This document shows positions 50,661 to 62,205 of a stretch of DNA of 64,000 nt, piece by piece. The notes under the pieces were generated by a model that ran no database searches, was not told the DNA's origin, and saw nothing but the letters and a program-made list of their open reading frames with translations. The DNA is from Kosakonia arachidis. Its GTDB lineage: Bacteria; Pseudomonadota; Gammaproteobacteria; Enterobacterales; Enterobacteriaceae. The stretch spans positions 186,001 to 250,000 of the forward strand of contig NZ_FPAU01000001.1 of assembly GCF_900116535.1 (NCBI RefSeq). Reading direction: 5' to 3'. Each line of letters starts with the position of its first letter. Position 1 is the stretch's first letter. Made by a program: the position numbers and the translations under genes.

Positions 50661-52598
50661 ATGAGTTATCAGGTCTTAGCCCGAAAATGGCGACCGCAAA
50701 CTTTTGCTGACGTCGTCGGCCAGGAGCATGTGCTGACAGCACTGGCGAATGGCTTATCATCAGGACGCATTCATCATGCGTATCTGTTTTCCGGCACCCG
50801 TGGCGTCGGCAAAACCTCTATCGCCCGTTTGCTGGCGAAGGGGCTGAACTGTGAAACTGGCATCACCGCAACGCCATGCGGCGTGTGTGATAACTGCCGT
50901 GAAATTGAGCAGGGGCGCTTTGTCGATTTAATTGAGATCGACGCCGCGTCGCGTACCAAAGTTGAAGATACCCGCGATCTGCTGGATAACGTGCAGTACG
51001 CCCCGGCGCGCGGGCGTTTCAAAGTCTATCTGATTGACGAAGTGCATATGCTCTCGCGTCACAGCTTTAACGCGCTGTTGAAAACGCTTGAAGAGCCGCC
51101 TGAACATGTCAAATTCCTGCTAGCGACCACCGATCCGCAAAAGCTGCCGGTGACCATTCTTTCCCGCTGCCTTCAGTTCCACCTGAAAGCACTGGATATC
51201 GAACAGATCCGCAGCCAGCTTGAACACATTCTTACTGACGAAAAGATTGAATATGAACCCCGTGCGCTGCAATTGCTGGCTCGGGCGGCTGACGGTAGCC
51301 TGCGCGATGCGCTAAGCCTGACCGATCAGGCGATTGCTAGCGGCAACGGGCTGCTCTCCGCTGCGGTGGTCAGCTCCATGCTTGGCACACTGAATGATGA
51401 TCAGGCGCTTTCATTAGTTGAGGCGGTGGTTGCCGCTGACGGCGAACGTGCCATGGGGCTGGTGAACGAGGCGGCATCGCGCGGCGTTGAATGGGAAGCC
51501 TTGCTGCTGGAGATGCAAACGCTGCTGCACCGTATCGCTATGGTACAACTAACACCTGCAGCGCTCAGCAGCGACATGGCTCCGATTGAGCAGCGTCTGC
51601 GTGAACTGGCCCGCACCGTACCGCCCACCGATGTGCAGCTCTACTACCAGACCCTGTTGATTGGCCGGAAAGAGCTGCCTTTCGCGCCGGACCGCCGCAT
51701 GGGTGTTGAAATGACGCTGCTGCGAGCACTGGCGTTCCACCCGCGTGCGCCGCTAGCGGTGCCAGAAGTGCCGCAACAATCCTTTGCGCCAGTGGCGCCT
51801 ACCGCCGTGATGTCGCCGCAGCAGGTTCCGACCGCACCGCAGGCTCAACCGGCGGCACCGGTGCAGAATGACGTACCGCTGCCTGAATCAACCAGCTCGG
51901 TGCTGGCGGCGCGCAGGCAGTTGCAACGCGCTCAGGGAGCAGACAAAGCAAAAAAGAGTGAACCGGCAGCCGCAACCCGCGCGCGGCCGGTGAATAATGC
52001 CGCGCTGGAGCGTCTGGCTTCGGTCACCGAGCGCGTGCAGTCGCGCCCGGCACTGTCGGCGCTTGAACAGGCTCCGGCTAAAAAAGAGGCCTACCGCTGG
52101 AAAGCAACCACTGTTGTTACCGAGACAAAAGAGGTTGTTGCCACACCCAAAGCACTTAAAAAGGCACTGGAACACGAGAAAACGCCAGAGCTGGCGAAAA
52201 AGCTGGCGGAAGAGGCGATTGAGTGTGATGCCTGGGCGAAAGAAGTCAGCCAACTGACATTGCCGAAACTGGTTGAGCAAGTGGCACTGAATGCCTGGAA
52301 AGAGCAAGAGGGCGATCGTTGGTGTCTGCATCTGCGCAGCTCGCAGCGCCATCTTAATTCGCATGGTGCACAGAAGGCGCTTAGCGACGCGCTTAGCGAA
52401 TTGCACGGTTCGACGGTTGAACTGACTATCATTGAAGATGATAATCCGGCAGTGCGTACGCCGCTGGAGTGGCGTCAGGCCATCTATGAGGAAAAGCTCG
52501 CGCAGGCGCGCGAAGCAATTATTGCGGATAACAACATTCAGACGCTGCAACGGTTTTTCGATGCAGATCTGGATGAAGAGAGTATTCGTCCCCTTTGA
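50661..52598 (+). CDS. dnaX: DNA polymerase III subunits tau and gamma
   Basis: The full frame encodes tau, 645 residues (E. coli 643). Domains are: AAA+ clamp-loader ATPase with Walker A GTRGVGKTS, a four-cysteine zinc module (NCETGITATPCGVCDNC), the DEVHMLSRHSFNALLKTLEEPP box and the SRC motif (LSRCLQF). The collar domain III follows, and then the Pro/Gln-rich linker and domains IV-V that bind DnaB and the polymerase alpha subunit. A programmed -1 frameshift in the linker yields gamma (about 433 residues). ybaB and recR follow as an operon. Confidence 0.97.
   Translation: MSYQVLARKWRPQTFADVVGQEHVLTALANGLSSGRIHHAYLFSGTRGVGKTSIARLLAKGLNCETGITATPCGVCDNCREIEQGRFVDLIEIDAASRTKVEDTRDLLDNVQYAPARGRFKVYLIDEVHMLSRHSFNALLKTLEEPPEHVKFLLATTDPQKLPVTILSRCLQFHLKALDIEQIRSQLEHILTDEKIEYEPRALQLLARAADGSLRDALSLTDQAIASGNGLLSAAVVSSMLGTLNDDQALSLVEAVVAADGERAMGLVNEAASRGVEWEALLLEMQTLLHRIAMVQLTPAALSSDMAPIEQRLRELARTVPPTDVQLYYQTLLIGRKELPFAPDRRMGVEMTLLRALAFHPRAPLAVPEVPQQSFAPVAPTAVMSPQQVPTAPQAQPAAPVQNDVPLPESTSSVLAARRQLQRAQGADKAKKSEPAAATRARPVNNAALERLASVTERVQSRPALSALEQAPAKKEAYRWKATTVVTETKEVVATPKALKKALEHEKTPELAKKLAEEAIECDAWAKEVSQLTLPKLVEQVALNAWKEQEGDRWCLHLRSSQRHLNSHGAQKALSDALSELHGSTVELTIIEDDNPAVRTPLEWRQAIYEEKLAQAREAIIADNNIQTLQRFFDADLDEESIRPL
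51933..51991 (+). promoter_or_regulatory. Programmed -1 ribosomal frameshift site of dnaX
   Basis: The slippery heptamer A-AAA-AAG lies at 51950-51956. A Shine-Dalgarno-like AGGGAG is at 51933-51938, 11 nt upstream. A stem follows, with ACCGGC-AGCCGC (51962-51973) pairing with GCGCGGCCGGT (51981-51991). After slippage one Glu codon (51956-51958) and a TGA (51959-51961) end the gamma subunit. Confidence 0.92.
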
Positions 52599-52667
52599 CG
52601 GCAAGCTGCGGCTTTCCGTTTTTAACCCTGAATGTGACTTATCGCTCTGGTCAGTCACCACAGCTAA

Positions 52668-53008
<341 letters not shown>

Positions 53009-53009
<1 letters not shown>

Positions 53010-53614
53010 TGCAGACCAGTCCGCTGTTAACGCAGCTTATGGAAGCGCTGCGCTGCCTGCCGGGTGTTGGCCCTAAGTCGGCGCAGCGCATGGCGTTTAC
53101 GCTGTTGCAGCGCGATCGCAGCGGCGGTATGCGGCTGGCGCAGGCGCTCACCCGGGCAATGTCGGAAATCGGTCACTGTGCCGATTGCCGCACTTTTACC
53201 GAGCAGGAAGTGTGCAATATATGCAGCAACCCGCGGCGCCAGGAAAACGGTCAAATCTGTGTGGTGGAAAGTCCGGCGGATATTTATGCCATCGAGCAAA
53301 CCGGGCAGTTCTCGGGGCGCTATTTTGTGCTGATGGGGCATTTGTCGCCGCTGGACGGTATTGGGCCGGATGATATCGGTCTTGATCGGCTTGATCAGCG
53401 CCTGGCCGCAGAAAAGATCCAGGAAGTGATCCTCGCCACCAACCCGACGGTGGAAGGTGAGGCAACGGCAAACTATATTGCGGAGCTTTGCGCGCAATAT
53501 GGTGTGGAAGCCAGCCGCATCGCGCACGGTGTGCCGGTGGGGGGGGAGCTGGAGATGGTTGACGGTACCACGCTGTCACACTCGCTGGCCGGTCGTCACA
53601 AGATTCGTTTTTAA
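53009..53614 (+). CDS. recR: Recombination mediator RecR
   Basis: RecR works with RecF and RecO to load RecA on gapped DNA. It has 201 residues. Features in order: helix-hairpin-helix ([14 protein letters not shown]), a zinc finger with Cys57, Cys60, Cys69 and Cys72, a TOPRIM domain ([17 protein letters not shown] ... [19 protein letters not shown]) and the C-terminal Walker B-like part ([23 protein letters not shown]). It overlaps ybaB by one base. A hairpin (53620-53643) follows directly. Confidence 0.97.
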
Positions 53615-53619
53615 CCAAA

Positions 53620-53643
53620 CGGAGGCAGAAATTTTTGCCTCCG
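53620..53643 (+). terminator. Hairpin after recR
   Basis: CGGAGGC (53620-53626) and GCCTCCG (53637-53643) form a perfect 7-bp stem with a T-rich loop. No T-run follows; the right arm abuts the htpG -35 element. Confidence 0.55.
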
Positions 53644-53673
53644 CTTGAAAACTCTCGCCGCTGTCCCCACTTC
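53644..53673 (+). promoter_or_regulatory. Sigma-32 heat-shock promoter of htpG
   Basis: CTTGAAA (53644-53650), 14-nt spacer, CCCCACTTC (53665-53673). The geometry is the same as in the clpP and lon promoters of this window and it is 50 bp upstream of the htpG start. Confidence 0.85.
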
Positions 53674-53723
53674 ACCCTCAACGTACTTTTTACCTTGTAA
53701 ATGGCATTGTTGAGGTTTTCCCA

Positions 53724-55598
53724 ATGAAAGGACAAGAAACTCGCGGTTTTCAGTCTGAAGTTAAACAGCTTCTGCACTTGATGATTCATTCTCTCTATTC
53801 GAACAAAGAAATCTTCCTGCGTGAGCTGATCTCCAACGCCTCGGATGCGGCGGACAAACTGCGTTTCCGCGCGCTGTCCAACCCGGATCTCTACGAAGGC
53901 GACGGCGAACTGCATGTCCGCGTCTCTTTCGATAAAGAAAAGCGTACGCTGATCATCGCCGATAACGGTATCGGTATGACCCGCGATGAAGTTATTGATC
54001 ATCTGGGTACCATCGCCAAGTCTGGTACCAAAGCGTTTCTCGAATCAATGGGCTCCGATCAGGCCAAGGACAGCCAGTTGATTGGGCAGTTCGGCGTAGG
54101 CTTCTACTCGGCGTTTATCGTTGCGGATAAAGTGACAGTACGTACCCGCGCGGCGGGCGAGAGCGCAGAAAACGGTGTGTTCTGGGAATCTGAAGGCGCG
54201 GGCGAATACACAGTCGCCGATATCACCAAAGCCGATCGCGGGACGGAAATCACGCTGCACCTGCGCGAAGGGGAAGATGATTTCCTCAATGACTGGCGTG
54301 TGCGTTCGATTATCAGTAAATATTCCGACCATATCGCTCTGCCGGTCGAGATCGAAAAACAGGAAGAGAAAGACGGCGAAACCGTGGTTTCCTGGGAGAA
54401 GATCAACAAAGCGCAGGCGCTATGGACGCGCAACAAGTCTGAAATCAAAGACGAAGAATATAACGAGTTCTACAAACATATCTCCCACGACTTTACCGAT
54501 CCGCTGATCTGGAGCCACAACCGCGTGGAAGGGAAGCAGGAGTACACCAGTCTGCTTTATATTCCGTCGCAGGCACCGTGGGATATGTGGAACCGCGATC
54601 ATAAACACGGCCTGAAACTCTACGTGCAGCGCGTGTTTATCATGGACGAAGCGGAACAGTTCATGCCGAACTACCTGCGCTTTGTTCGTGGCCTGGTGGA
54701 TTCCAACGATCTGCCACTCAACGTTTCGCGCGAAATTCTGCAGGACAGTAGCGTCACGCGTAATCTGCGTACTGCGCTGACCAAACGTGTGCTGCAAATG
54801 CTGGATAAACTGGCGAAAGATGACGCAGAAAAGTACCAGACGTTCTGGCAGCAGTTCGGCCTGGTGCTGAAAGAAGGGGCTGGCGAAGACAGCGCTAACC
54901 TTGAGGCGATTGCCAAATTGTTGCGCTTTGCCTCCACGCACAATGACTCTTCTGCGCAAACCGTGTCGCTGGAAGAGTACGTATCGCGTATGAAAGAAGG
55001 CCAGGAGAAGATCTACTTCATTACCGCTGACAGCTACGCTGCGGCAAAGAGCAGCCCACATCTGGAATTGCTGCGTAAGAAAGGTATCGAAGTGCTGTTG
55101 CTTTCTGACCGCATCGACGAATGGATGATGAGCTATCTGACCGAATTCGACGGCAAACCATTCCAGTCAGTAGCGAAAGCCGATGCGTCGCTGGAAAAAC
55201 TGGCCGACGAAGTGGACGAAAGCGCGAAAGAGGCGGAAAAAGCGCTCGAACCATTTGTTGAACGCGTGAAAACTCTACTTGGCGATCGCGTGAAAGAAGT
55301 GCGCCTTACTCATCGTCTGACCGAAACGCCAGCGGTGGTAGTAACCGATGCTGACGAGATGAGCACGCAGATGGCGAAACTGTTCGCGGCGGCTGGTCAG
55401 AATGCGCCGGAAGTAAAATACATCTTTGAACTTAATCCGGATCACGCGCTGGTGAAACGTGCTGCGGATACCCAGGATGATAGCCAGTTCAGCCAATGGG
55501 TCGAACTGTTGCTGGATCAGGCGCTGTTTGCCGAACGCGGCACGCTGGAAGATCCAAACCAGTTCATCCGTCGTATGAATCAGTTGCTGATTGCCTAA
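53724..55598 (+). CDS. htpG: Molecular chaperone HtpG (bacterial Hsp90)
   Basis: HtpG is a homodimeric ATP-dependent chaperone. The 624 residues equal E. coli. The N-terminal GHKL ATPase domain has [14 protein letters not shown] (catalytic Glu and Asn), [11 protein letters not shown] and [15 protein letters not shown]. The middle domain carries the conserved Arg in NVSREILQ, and the C-terminal dimer domain ends MNQLLIA. There is no charged linker or MEEVD tail, as expected in bacteria. It has its own heat-shock promoter. Confidence 0.98.
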   Translation: MKGQETRGFQSEVKQLLHLMIHSLYSNKEIFLRELISNASDAADKLRFRALSNPDLYEGDGELHVRVSFDKEKRTLIIADNGIGMTRDEVIDHLGTIAKSGTKAFLESMGSDQAKDSQLIGQFGVGFYSAFIVADKVTVRTRAAGESAENGVFWESEGAGEYTVADITKADRGTEITLHLREGEDDFLNDWRVRSIISKYSDHIALPVEIEKQEEKDGETVVSWEKINKAQALWTRNKSEIKDEEYNEFYKHISHDFTDPLIWSHNRVEGKQEYTSLLYIPSQAPWDMWNRDHKHGLKLYVQRVFIMDEAEQFMPNYLRFVRGLVDSNDLPLNVSREILQDSSVTRNLRTALTKRVLQMLDKLAKDDAEKYQTFWQQFGLVLKEGAGEDSANLEAIAKLLRFASTHNDSSAQTVSLEEYVSRMKEGQEKIYFITADSYAAAKSSPHLELLRKKGIEVLLLSDRIDEWMMSYLTEFDGKPFQSVAKADASLEKLADEVDESAKEAEKALEPFVERVKTLLGDRVKEVRLTHRLTETPAVVVTDADEMSTQMAKLFAAAGQNAPEVKYIFELNPDHALVKRAADTQDDSQFSQWVELLLDQALFAERGTLEDPNQFIRRMNQLLIA

Positions 55599-55620
55599 GT
55601 TTCTGTTTTCAGTCTGACCT

Positions 55621-55649
55621 TACCCCTCTCGTTTCACGCGAGAGGGGTA
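55621..55649 (+). terminator. Hairpin after htpG
   Basis: TACCCCTCTCG (55621-55631) and CGAGAGGGGTA (55639-55649) form a perfect 11-bp stem with a 7-nt loop; no T-run follows. Confidence 0.65.
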
Positions 55650-55740
55650 CTCCCCGAAGTAATCTCTCTCATTAACCGTTTCAGCCAGCCCGGCTTCCTT
55701 GAGCGATACTCGTTCTGGTGGTATCTTTTAACGCTTTTGA

Positions 55741-56418
<678 letters not shown>

Positions 56419-56424
56419 GCGTGT

Positions 56425-56460
56425 ATTCTCACCCGGCTCCCTCCGGGTGAGAATATTTCT
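56425..56460 (+). terminator. Terminator after adk
   Basis: ATTCTCACCCGG (56425-56436) and CCGGGTGAGAAT (56443-56454) form a perfect 12-bp stem, followed by ATTTCT. Confidence 0.8.
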
Positions 56461-56543
56461 CATCTTACCTTTCGCTGCAATTGGTTCCGTTTAAACGCTT
56501 TTACGCTACAATTACCAACCATTCAAAAGGTTAAGAGGCGTGA

Positions 56544-57506
56544 ATGAGTCAGGCGAAAACCGGCATCCTGCTTGCCAATCTAGGCACCCCCGATGCACCC
56601 ACTCCGGCAGCAGTAAAACGTTATCTGCGGCAGTTTTTAAGCGACAGACGTGTTGTTGATACATCGCGCTTGCTGTGGTGGCCGCTATTACGCGGTGTGA
56701 TCCTGCCGATTCGTTCACCCCGCGTGGCAAAACTCTACCAGTCTGTCTGGATGGAAGACGGTTCGCCACTGATGGTTTACAGCCGCAGGCAGCAGCAGGC
56801 GTTGGCGGCGCGATTGCCGGATGTTCCCGTGGTGCTCGGCATGAGCTACGGTTCACCGTCGCTGGAAAGCGCAGTGGAGGCCCTGCTGGAACAGGATGTT
56901 GACCATATTGTGGTGCTCGCACTCTATCCGCAATACTCCTGCTCAACGGTGGCGGCGGTATGGGACGAACTGGCGCGAATTCTGGCGAAGAAACGCCATA
57001 TTCCCGGCATCTCCTTTATCCGCGATTATGCCGACGATACAGATTACATCTCTGCGCTGGCGAACAGTGTGCGCGCCTCTTTTGCGAAGCACGGTGAGCC
57101 GGATTTGCTGCTGCTCTCTTATCACGGTATTCCACAGCGTTACGCGGCGGAAGGGGATGACTACCCACAGCGCTGCCGTGATACAACGCGTGAACTGGTC
57201 TCGGCGCTTGATCTGCCGCCGGAAAAAGTGATGATGACTTTCCAGTCACGCTTTGGTCGCGAACCGTGGCTGATGCCGTACACCGATGAAACGCTGAAAA
57301 TGCTGGGCGAGAAAGGTGTGAAACATATTCAGGTGATGTCGCCAGGCTTTGCCGCAGACTGTCTGGAGACGCTGGAGGAGATCGCGGTGCAAAACCGTGA
57401 GTTTTTCCTTGAGGCGGGCGGCGAGAAATATGAATACATACCAGCGCTGAATGATTCGCCAGAGCATATCGAGATGATGGTCAACCTGACGGCCAAATAT
57501 CGCTGA
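56544..57506 (+). CDS. hemH: Ferrochelatase
   Basis: HemH inserts Fe(II) into protoporphyrin IX, the last step of haem synthesis. The 320 residues equal E. coli. The metal-site histidine His194 lies in [13 protein letters not shown], and the conserved [13 protein letters not shown] motif holds the essential Glu. The N-terminal [13 protein letters not shown] is typical. No iron-sulfur cluster cysteines of the eukaryotic type are present. It lies between adk and gsk on the same strand. Confidence 0.98.
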   Translation: MSQAKTGILLANLGTPDAPTPAAVKRYLRQFLSDRRVVDTSRLLWWPLLRGVILPIRSPRVAKLYQSVWMEDGSPLMVYSRRQQQALAARLPDVPVVLGMSYGSPSLESAVEALLEQDVDHIVVLALYPQYSCSTVAAVWDELARILAKKRHIPGISFIRDYADDTDYISALANSVRASFAKHGEPDLLLLSYHGIPQRYAAEGDDYPQRCRDTTRELVSALDLPPEKVMMTFQSRFGREPWLMPYTDETLKMLGEKGVKHIQVMSPGFAADCLETLEEIAVQNREFFLEAGGEKYEYIPALNDSPEHIEMMVNLTAKYR

Positions 57507-57569
57507 TCGTGCGCCGGGCTGAGAATGTGTTAACATTCACAGCCCATATGTTCAGCGCTTATTACAACC

Positions 57570-58874
57570 ATGAAATTTCCCGGTAAACGTAAATCCAAAC
57601 ACTATTTTCCCGTCAACGCCCGCGATCCGTTATTGCAACAAATCCAGCCAGAAAATGAAGTTGGCTCCTGCTGGGTGGTCGGTATCGATCAGACGCTGGT
57701 GGATATCGAGGCGAAAGTGGACGATGCGTTTATCTCGCGTTATGGCCTGAGCGCCGGGCATTCTCTGGTGATCGCCGATGAGGTGGCCGAAGCGTTGTAC
57801 CAGGAACTGGTGAGTAATGATCTGATCGCTCACCAGTTTGCTGGCGGTACGATCGGTAACACCATGCATAACTACTCGGTGCTGGCCGATGACCGTTCGG
57901 TGTTACTCGGCGTGATGTGCGACAACGTGAAAATCGGCAGCTACGCCTACCGTTACCTGTGCAATACCTCCAGTCGTACCGATCTGAACTATCTGCAAGG
58001 CGTGGATGGCGCGATTGGTCGCTGCTTTACGCTGATCAGCGATAGCGGTGAGCGGACATTTGCCATCAGCCCTGGACAGATGAACCAGCTTCGCCCGGAG
58101 AGCATTCCGGAATCGGTCATTGCAGGCGCGTCTGCGCTGGTGCTCTCTTCATATCTGGTGCGTTGCAATCCCGGCGAACCGATGCCGGATGCAACTCTGC
58201 AAGCTGTAGCGTATGCCAAAAAGCATAACGTGCCGGTGGTGCTGACGCTGGGCACCAAATATGTGATTGCCGATAATCCGCAGTGGTGGCGTGATTTTCT
58301 CAAAGAAAACGTCTCGATTCTGGCGATGAACGAAGAGGAAGGTCACGCGCTGACCGGTGAAAGCGATCCTCTGCTGGCCGCCGATAAAGCGCTGGACTGG
58401 GTGGATCTGGTGCTCTGTACTGCCGGGCCGATTGGCCTGTATATGGCCGGTTTTACCGAAGACGATACAAAGCGAAAAACCCAGCATCCGCTGCTGCCGG
58501 GAGCGATTGCCGAGTTCAACCAGTATGAGTTCAGCCGGGCGATGCGCCATAAAGATTGCCAGAACCCGCTGCGTATCTACTCGCACATTGCCCCTTACAT
58601 GGGGGGGCCTGAGAAGATCATGAACACCAACGGCGCGGGTGATGGCGCTCTGGCGGCGTTGCTGCACGACATTACCGCGAACAATTATCACCGCACTAAT
58701 GTGCCGAATTCCAGCAAACATAAATTCAACTGGCTGACCTATTCGTCGCTGGCGCAGGTGTGCAAATACGCCAACCGCGTGAGCTACCAGGTGCTGAATC
58801 AGCATTCGCCGCGCTTAACTCGTGGTCTGCCGGAGCGGGAAGACAGCCTCGAAGAGGCGTACTGGGAACGTTGA
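57570..58874 (+). CDS. gsk: Inosine-guanosine kinase
   Basis: Gsk phosphorylates inosine and guanosine for purine salvage. The 434-residue PfkB-family kinase has GTIGNTMHNYSVLADDRSVLLGVM (nucleoside-binding side) and the anion-hole/catalytic motif NTNGAGDGALAALLHD, with the catalytic Asp. Length and sequence follow E. coli Gsk. It ends convergent with ybaL at a REP-like dyad. Confidence 0.96.
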   Translation: MKFPGKRKSKHYFPVNARDPLLQQIQPENEVGSCWVVGIDQTLVDIEAKVDDAFISRYGLSAGHSLVIADEVAEALYQELVSNDLIAHQFAGGTIGNTMHNYSVLADDRSVLLGVMCDNVKIGSYAYRYLCNTSSRTDLNYLQGVDGAIGRCFTLISDSGERTFAISPGQMNQLRPESIPESVIAGASALVLSSYLVRCNPGEPMPDATLQAVAYAKKHNVPVVLTLGTKYVIADNPQWWRDFLKENVSILAMNEEEGHALTGESDPLLAADKALDWVDLVLCTAGPIGLYMAGFTEDDTKRKTQHPLLPGAIAEFNQYEFSRAMRHKDCQNPLRIYSHIAPYMGGPEKIMNTNGAGDGALAALLHDITANNYHRTNVPNSSKHKFNWLTYSSLAQVCKYANRVSYQVLNQHSPRLTRGLPEREDSLEEAYWER

Positions 58875-58887
58875 TTTTGCTTGTTTC

Positions 58888-58913
58888 GCCGGAGAAGCGC
58901 AGTGCTATCCGGC
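58888..58913. repeat. REP-like palindrome between gsk and ybaL
   Basis: GCCGGA (58888-58893) and TCCGGC (58908-58913) with an inner AGCGC..GC imperfect stem. The GCCGGA...TCCGGC ends are those of enterobacterial REP units. It lies between convergent genes and may also act as a terminator or mRNA stabiliser. Confidence 0.5.
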
Positions 58914-58928
58914 ATCAACGTTGTTTGT

Positions 58929-60605
58929 TTACCCCGTCACTGCTTCTTCAACGGGCGGCTTCTCCAGCAGCGTTATCATGGTATTGGCGATTTCGCGTTC
59001 ACCCATTACCACCTGGTTGGCGCCGCGCTCGGTAATGTAATCCACTTCATCGTCGTAATGCGCACGGGCAATAATTTCAATGTTCGGGCATCTCTCACGC
59101 GCGGTTGCGACAATCTCCCCGGCTTCGTAACCATTCGGAATGGTCAGCAGCAGCCAGCGGGCGCAATCGAGATGCGCCAGATTCATGATCTCTTCATTGG
59201 TGGCATTGCCCAGTACGGCGCGGATCCCACGTGCCCGCAATTCATCCACCCGGGTGCGCGAGGTTTCAATCACCACCAGCGGAGTACCCTGCGCCATCAG
59301 TTTTTCGCCCAGCAGGCTACCGACGCGGCCAAACCCAACCAGCAGCGCATGGTTGCAGATATCCACCGGGATCTGCTTCTCTTCCTCGATGGCTTCTTCC
59401 AGCGTTTGCTCTTCCAGCGTCTCGGTTTTGTTGAGGTACTTTTCCAGCAGTGTAAACAGCACCGGGTTAAGCATAATCGACAGGATAGCGCCCGCCAGCA
59501 CCAGGTTTTGCCCGGCCTGCGGCAACAGTCCCAGCGACATCCCCAGGCCTGCCAGGATAAAAGCGAACTCACCAATCTGCGCCAGGCTGGCGGCAATGGT
59601 CAGCGCGGTGCGCGGCGAGTGGCCAAACAGGCGCACCAGGAAGAAGGCGACCACCGATTTACCGAAGATGATGATTGCCAGCGTGCCAAGCACCGCCAGC
59701 GGCTGTTCGAGCAGGATCATCGGGTCGAACAACATGCCCACGGAGACAAAGAACAGCACTGCAAACGCGTCGCGCAGCGGTAGAGTGTCGTGCGCTGCCC
59801 GATGGCTGAGCTCAGATTCGTTCAGTACCATACCGGCGAAGAATGCGCCAAGGGCGAAAGAGACATCAAACAGCTTGACGGCGCCAAAGGCGATGCCGAG
59901 CGCCAGCGCCAGCACGGAGAGAGTAAACAGTTCGCGTGAACCGGTTGCGGCGCTACGCGCCATGATCCACGGCACCAGACGGCGGCCAACCAGCATCATT
60001 ATGGCGATAAAAGCCACCACTTTACCAATGGTGATACTCATATCCAGGGCCAGCGATGCCAGCCCAACGTTGTCTTTTCCCATCATTCCGGCGACGGCAG
60101 GCAGCAGGACCAGTGTCAGCACCATTACCAGATCTTCAACAATCAGCCAGCCTATGGCGATTTGCCCGCGTTGGCTGTCGATAAGCTGTCGCTCCTCAAG
60201 CGCGCGCAACAACACCACCGTACTGGCGGTAGAAAGGCATAACCCAAAGACAATACCGGTCATAAGAGACCAGCCCGACAGTGCGGAAAGCGCCATACCC
60301 AGTAGCGTCGCGACGGCAATTTGCGCAATCGCTCCGGGAATGGCGATCGACTTTACCGCCATCAAATCCTTTAAAGAGAAGTGCAACCCAACGCCGAACA
60401 TCAGCAGAATCACGCCTAATTCCGCCAGTTCGGGGGCCAGTTGAGTATCGGCGACAAAGCCCGGCGTAAACGGCCCGGACAGCACACCCGCTAACAAGTA
60501 ACCCACCAGAGGAGAAATTCGCAGTTTATTGGCAAGCATGCCGAGAATAAAGGCCAGTACAAGTCCGCCGACAATGGTGGTGATAAGCGGTGTGGTGTGA
60601 TGCAT
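58929..60605 (-). CDS. ybaL: Kef-type CPA2 cation/proton antiporter YbaL
   Basis: A 558-residue inner-membrane antiporter of the CPA2 family. There are about 12 membrane segments (residues ~4-385), with the ion-binding region GVGLHFSLKDL. An RCK_N/TrkA-N domain follows at ~415-530, with the nucleotide-binding glycine motif VGFGRVGSLLGEKL. It resembles KefB/KefC but lacks a neighbouring KefF/KefG-type regulator. The ion and trigger are not established. Confidence 0.94.
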   Translation of the reverse strand: MHHTTPLITTIVGGLVLAFILGMLANKLRISPLVGYLLAGVLSGPFTPGFVADTQLAPELAELGVILLMFGVGLHFSLKDLMAVKSIAIPGAIAQIAVATLLGMALSALSGWSLMTGIVFGLCLSTASTVVLLRALEERQLIDSQRGQIAIGWLIVEDLVMVLTLVLLPAVAGMMGKDNVGLASLALDMSITIGKVVAFIAIMMLVGRRLVPWIMARSAATGSRELFTLSVLALALGIAFGAVKLFDVSFALGAFFAGMVLNESELSHRAAHDTLPLRDAFAVLFFVSVGMLFDPMILLEQPLAVLGTLAIIIFGKSVVAFFLVRLFGHSPRTALTIAASLAQIGEFAFILAGLGMSLGLLPQAGQNLVLAGAILSIMLNPVLFTLLEKYLNKTETLEEQTLEEAIEEEKQIPVDICNHALLVGFGRVGSLLGEKLMAQGTPLVVIETSRTRVDELRARGIRAVLGNATNEEIMNLAHLDCARWLLLTIPNGYEAGEIVATARERCPNIEIIARAHYDDEVDYITERGANQVVMGEREIANTMITLLEKPPVEEAVTG

Positions 60606-60803
60606 TCCGTCTCCTTTCGTTGATGCGTGAAACCTACGGTTGATGACCGTTAGCTAAGTTACAGTTTATGACAATTTTTGCTGGTGTGTTTATGAATAAT
60701 TATTGAATTATTAAGAAAATGGCGATTTGGCAGAAAAAAAAGGGGCAACAGGTGTATCTCTAACAGAAATCATGCGACAGGTAAGGAAAAGCAATAGAAA
60801 ACA

Positions 60804-60828
60804 GCGGCCAAAGGGAGATTTTGGCCGC
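60804..60828 (-). terminator. Terminator after fsr
   Basis: GCGGCCAAA (60804-60812) and TTTGGCCGC (60820-60828) form a perfect 9-bp stem 7 bp after the fsr stop. On the minus strand it is followed by TGTTTTCT. Confidence 0.75.
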
Positions 60829-60835
60829 AAGGAAA

Positions 60836-62035
60836 TCAATGTTGTGGGCGGTTATCGGGCAGGAATACCGTCAGAATTCCGAGTAATGGCAGGAAAGCAC
60901 ATATTTTGTAGACCAAATCGATGCTGGTGTGATCGGCAACCAGTCCCAGTACCGCAGCGCCAAGCCCGCCCATACCGAAGGCGAAACCAAAAAACAGCCC
61001 CGAAACCATGCCAATACGCCCTGGCAGCAACTCCTGGGCATAGACCAGAATGGCGGAGAAAGCTGATGCAAGAATGAAACCAATTATCACCGTCAAAATT
61101 CCGGTCCAGAACAGAGATGCATACGGTAAAAGCAGTGTGAAAGGGGCAACGCCGAGGATAGAGCCCCAAATGACATACTTTCTGCCGATCTTATCGCCCA
61201 CAGGGCCACCAATAACGGTGCCAGCAGCAACAGCAAACAGAAAAATAAACAGATGCATCTGCGCGTTTTGCACGGATAAATCGAACCTGGACATCAGGTA
61301 AAAGGTGAAATAACTGCTGATACTGGCCATATAAAAATATTTGGAGAAGATCAGAATCAGCAGGATGCAGACCGCCAGTATCACTTTATTGCGTGGCAGC
61401 GGATTATGCAGCGCAACACTCTTTTTCCCTTTGTTCACGCGGTGCTGGGCTGCATACCAGCGGCTCACCTGCATCAGCACGATGATCGCCAGCAGGGCAG
61501 CCAACACAAACCAGGCGACATTGCCTTTACCGTAGGGCGCAACAATCACCGCCGCCAGCAACGGGCCGAGCGAAGCGCCAAAATTACCACCTACCTGAAA
61601 AATGGACTGCGCCAGCCCGTGACGACCGCCGGAAGCCATCCGCGCCACGCGCGACGATTCTGGATGGAAAACCGAAGAGCCGGTACCGACCAGCGCCGCG
61701 GCAATCAGCACCGTTGTAAAATTACCCGCCAGCGCCAGCAGCACCAGCCCGCTGAGGGTAAAACACATCCCAATGGGCAGCGACCACGGCATCGGGTGTT
61801 TATCTGTCCAGTAACCGACCACCGGTTGCAGCAGCGAGGAGGCAACCTGGAAGGTGAGGGTGATAAACCCAATCTGCACAAATGACAGGGAAAAATCGGC
61901 CTGCAATAGCGGGTAAATCGCCAGCAGCAGCGACTGGATCATATCGTTAAGTAGGTGCGAAAGGCTGATTGCGCCAAGAATACCGAACGAGGTGCGCGCG
62001 ACTGGAGGAGTCTGCGACGTTTCACTGATTGCCAT
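60836..62035 (-). CDS. fsr: Fosmidomycin resistance MFS efflux protein Fsr
   Basis: A 399-residue major-facilitator-superfamily exporter with 12 predicted membrane segments. It was named for fosmidomycin resistance when overexpressed. The MFS loop motif is present (GGPVGDKIGRKYVIWG), as is the family-specific ARTSFGILGAISLSHLLNDMIQSLLLAIYP. ATG 62035 starts MAISETSQTPP; the longer frame upstream overlaps the ushA promoter region. It is divergent from ushA. Confidence 0.95.
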   Translation of the reverse strand: MAISETSQTPPVARTSFGILGAISLSHLLNDMIQSLLLAIYPLLQADFSLSFVQIGFITLTFQVASSLLQPVVGYWTDKHPMPWSLPIGMCFTLSGLVLLALAGNFTTVLIAAALVGTGSSVFHPESSRVARMASGGRHGLAQSIFQVGGNFGASLGPLLAAVIVAPYGKGNVAWFVLAALLAIIVLMQVSRWYAAQHRVNKGKKSVALHNPLPRNKVILAVCILLILIFSKYFYMASISSYFTFYLMSRFDLSVQNAQMHLFIFLFAVAAGTVIGGPVGDKIGRKYVIWGSILGVAPFTLLLPYASLFWTGILTVIIGFILASAFSAILVYAQELLPGRIGMVSGLFFGFAFGMGGLGAAVLGLVADHTSIDLVYKICAFLPLLGILTVFLPDNRPQH

Positions 62036-62205
62036 AAATACCACGTATATTTTGTCAGAAGAGAAAGGAAGAACGGTAATTGTTATCCGACTAACATTAC
62101 CTGCGTGGATGCTTTGAAGGAAGTCGCAATGCTGAAAACTTATTTGTCTATTATTGTTTAGCATTGTAATTTCGGTTTTTTTATTAATGGGTCAGGGAGA
62201 GAAGC

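Noticed and set aside
59140-60444. 434-codon open frame antisense to ybaL
   Set aside because: Ser/Arg/Pro/Ala-rich composition, no ribosome site and no domain. It mirrors ybaL codon bias.
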